Positions 61,351 through 64,000 of a stretch of 64,000 bases of DNA are shown piece after piece. Location: positions 44,921,001 through 44,985,000 of the forward strand of contig NC_084921.1 in NCBI RefSeq assembly GCF_958298935.1. Direction: 5' to 3'. The DNA comes from Phragmites australis. Taxonomy: Eukaryota > Streptophyta > Magnoliopsida > Poales > Poaceae. Below the pieces are notes generated by a model. That model was not told the DNA's origin. It ran no database searches and saw only the letters and a list, made by a program, of their open reading frames with translations. Numbering within the stretch: position 1 is the stretch's first letter; each line of letters begins with the position of its first letter. The position numbers and the translations under genes were made by a program.

Positions 61351-63836
61351 ATGGGGATCCAGGGTTTGCTGCCGCAGCTGAAGTCGATTATGGCGCCCAT
61401 CGGGCTGGAGGAGCTGCGGGGTCAGACGGTGGCCGTCGACACCTACTCCTGGCTCCACAAGGGCGCCCTCTCCTGCGGCGACCGCCTCTGCAAGGGCATC
61501 CCCACCTCCAGGTCCCCCTCCCGCCCCTTTCTCGGACCAGAATGGGCCCCCGATAGAGTTTCTTGATCCATTCCGCCGGTCGTCGAAACCTGATTCACTA
61601 ATCCAGGAAATGTGGTTCTTTGCGATAGATAGGTCAATATTTTGCGGGTGGGGATTTCTCGTTTTTTAGATAGATTTCTCGTTTGTGTTGTCCCAGGGAT
61701 TGAGGAAACGAATTGCATTGCATGTTTTGCCCCTATTCATAGCCCATTTACCGAATTTTGTTATCTGCCCCGGTGGCAAGATTTCTTGTATGTTTACGTT
61801 GGATTAAAAAAACCTATTTGGGTTTTGTGAATATCAGTAGTTCACTGGATTGGCATCTGGCACTGCTTTAGTTCCAATCTGGCACTGCTTTCAATCTGTC
61901 AATATTTTGTTGGATATGCAAGAAACATCTGTAAACATTAACATTATCATCCCTAGCATTTTCTTTATACTGGTATTTATCTTCTGGTGCAGATGTGATT
62001 TCAGATGTCTTGAAATCGTAATACAGAGAGTTTTTAGACGATATAAAAAAAATAGACAAAAGAGAGGACCATATAGTTACAGCCACAACCCATTATCATG
62101 TTTGGGGTTTTACCATAAACTTAACTGTGACACTTTTCCCCTTGAAATTGAACCAGGCATATCGAATACTGCATGCATAGGGTTAACATGTTGCGGCATT
62201 ATGCCGTGAAACCAATTCTTATATTTGATGGAGGTCTTCTGCCAATAAAGAGCGATCAAGAGACAAAACGTGCAAGGTATGTTCCTTTTTGGGGCTTCAC
62301 AAAGAACCTAACATGTTTCAGTTGCCAAGGACCATTTGCATTGCTCTTACACAATCTTAAATGTAATTGAGATATACATATAACTATGGCTATGATCACC
62401 TGGGGCTTTCAACCTATATAATGCAGTTGTGATTTTACTACCAAGCGGTGGATATATTAAGGATATCCAGCTACACTTTGCTATTCTGATGCATTTTCTT
62501 CTTGTTTTATGTGCTATCCGATGCTAAAAATTGTTGTCCTTCAGGTCAAGAAAGGAAAATCTTGAGCGTGCCAGGGAACACGAAGCAGCTGGGAATTCAC
62601 GTGCTGCTTTTAAGTGCTATCAGAAAGCTGTTGACATTACACCTAGAATTGCTTCTGAACTGATCCAGGTACAGTTGTGAATTCCTTGTAACATCACCAA
62701 ATCCTTACTGCCTATTAAAGTATTTCTAACAGGAATGGAATCGTTTGGGTAGACTTTTCTCAACATTGTTTCAAACTAATGCAGGTACTGAAGAAAGAAA
62801 AGGTTGATTATATTGTTGCACCTTATGAAGCAGATGCACAAATGACATTCTTGTCTGTTAACAAACTTGTCGATGCTGTAATCACCGAGGATTCAGATTT
62901 GATACCATTTGGCTGTTCTAGAGTAAGTACACTATTACAACCCTTTTCTCTGTGCTCAACATCCTCCATAATCTTTTCATTAATCAGCTAGATCCGCTTC
63001 CATAGCTTGTTGTATGTCCTCTAATTTATGTACATTGTATTCTAACTTGCAGATTATTTTCAAAATGGACAAATTTGGACATGGTGTTGAATTCCATATT
63101 ACACGATTAGAGATAAATAGAGAGCTTGACTTTAATGGATTCACGAGACAAATGCTACTCGAGATGTGTATTTTAAGTGGCTGTGACTATCTCCCCTCAT
63201 TGCCGGGAATGGGTGTGAAACGAGCTCATGCACTCATCCAAAAGCTTAAGTCTCATGAGAAGGTAAACCCTGTCTTCTCTGTTGCACATGCTAGCTTCAA
63301 ACCTAGTAAAAGTTTGACGAACTTTAGTGGCACGTATAATTGCAGATAATCAAGCACCTGAGGTATAGTGCTGTTTCTGTTTCACCTCAATATGAAGAGA
63401 ACTTCAAAAAGGCAATCCGGGCCTTTAAGTTCCAAAGGGTATATGATCCTGCTACAGAAAATATTGCCCATTTGTCAAGCGTTCCTCATGACCTCAGTGA
63501 AGACTTGGACTTTTTGGGCCCATATCCTTTCCAAACATATATTTAAATATTAAAGCTCTTTCATATGATTATCCACTGTTTCATATACTGTGAGGATGTA
63601 TTCCTTCCTTTATTAGGTCATTCTGTCTGACGACCACTGCATCTAGTTGAGTTTGGAAATAGCTAAGGGCTTTACCTTGGCACCATATCTCTCAATAACT
63701 CAAATTGTTTCACTCTCAGAAGAAACACTCATACATTAGGGCTTTTCCTTAATTGTTTTGTACATGGTTACCACAGAATGTTGCCAAAGGCATTGCACTA
63801 GGGAACATTGATCCACTTACAAAGGAACCATTTGAG
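61351..63836 (+). CDS. EXO1: Exonuclease 1 (RAD2/XPG family), 3' end outside window
   Basis: 5'-3' exonuclease and flap endonuclease of mismatch repair and double-strand-break resection, acting in the nucleus. Exons in the window are 61351-61511, 62157-62276, 62545-62668, 62785-62922, 63053-63262, 63346-63521 and 63764-63836, giving 334 residues. The N-terminus MGIQGLLPQLKSIM is diagnostic. Metal-binding acidic residues match human numbering: Asp30 (VDTYSWLHKGA), Asp78 (FDGG), Glu150 and Asp152 (PYEADAQ), Asp171 and Asp173 (TEDSD), and Asp226 (SGCDYLPSLPGMG), which is Asp225 in human. The last starts the helix-hairpin-helix. The nuclease core is thus complete and apparently functional. The regulatory C-terminal half lies beyond base 64000. 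Exons 6 and 7 are joined by a U12-type intron; reading exon 6 through would give a false stop at 63544. Confidence 0.96.
63522..63763 (+). other. U12-type AT-AC intron of EXO1
   Basis: The intron begins ATATCCTTT (63522-63530), the exact minor-class 5' consensus. It contains the branch sequence TTCCTTAAT at 63745-63753 and ends in TTTTGTAC at 63763, 11-12 bases after the branch adenosines. Splicing CC to A gives the proline of FLGP-WLPQNVAKG. No GT donor exists near the end of exon 6, so a major-class alternative is not available there. Confidence 0.93.
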
Positions 63837-64000
63837 GTACTTGTCCATTTCCCTTTTGGTGCTATTAGTTCTTCCTGCCCCCTTTCTTTCAGAGGAAAGA
63901 ATTTGGATAACTGCAAATTTATGTGAAAGCTACTGTTTTCCCTATTCATATCACATGTCCTTGTTCCTCCACTTCCAAATGTGATTTCTTCCATGCTGCT

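Noticed and set aside
63340..63546. EXO1 exon 6 reading through to a stop at 63544-63546 as a natural short C-terminus
   Set aside because: The read-through tail starts exactly at the U12 donor ATATCCTTT, and splicing restores family sequence. Intron retention is possible but not the default reading.

Overview
The window is nuclear plant DNA, almost certainly from a grass. Protein-coding genes have many introns and GT-AG junctions. First exons are very GC-rich. Introns and intergenic DNA are AT-rich and packed with grass-type transposable-element debris (large solo LTRs, a Helitron relic, MITEs). The genus cannot be fixed from the sequence alone. No bacterial, viral, CRISPR or operon-like structure was seen.

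Layout. (1) 1-2447 (+): 3' part of a cysteine-rich receptor-like kinase (DUF26) cut by the left edge. (2) 4027-5840: relic of an LRR receptor kinase whose LRR part lies on + and whose kinase part lies on -. (3) 6173-7031: a non-autonomous DNA-transposon-like repeat carrying a 90-bp retroposed insert. (4) 7417-10955 (-): complete 12-exon WD40 gene related to animal WDR13. A GGGCC-rich element lies just upstream. (5) 14273-17071 (-): complete 4-exon gene for a small, probably plastid-targeted protein of unknown function. (6) 17655-31480: retrotransposon-rich block. An internally deleted Helitron helicase relic is interrupted by two solo LTRs of different families. A decayed LTR and a second solo LTR of the first family follow. 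(7) 35282-41408 (+): complete 6-exon COG1 (Golgi tethering complex subunit). (8) 47369-52215 (+): complete 10-exon pepsin-type aspartic protease with a signal peptide and hydrophobic tail. A 4 x 35-bp minisatellite lies in intron 1. (9) 53180-58270: a diverged duplicated segment pair, a Tourist-type MITE and two more copies of the 6-kb repeat family. (10) 61351-63836 (+): 5' part (7 exons, 334 residues) of EXO1, running off the right edge. Its sixth intron is a textbook U12-type AT-AC intron.

The genes serve unrelated housekeeping or signalling roles (immune-type receptor kinase, WD40 scaffold, plastid protein, Golgi tethering, secreted protease, DNA repair nuclease) and do not form a pathway. 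All exon models were built by hand from reading frames, splice sites and recalled family similarity. The strongest single observation is the minor-spliceosome intron in EXO1. I did not find a convincing new biological system.
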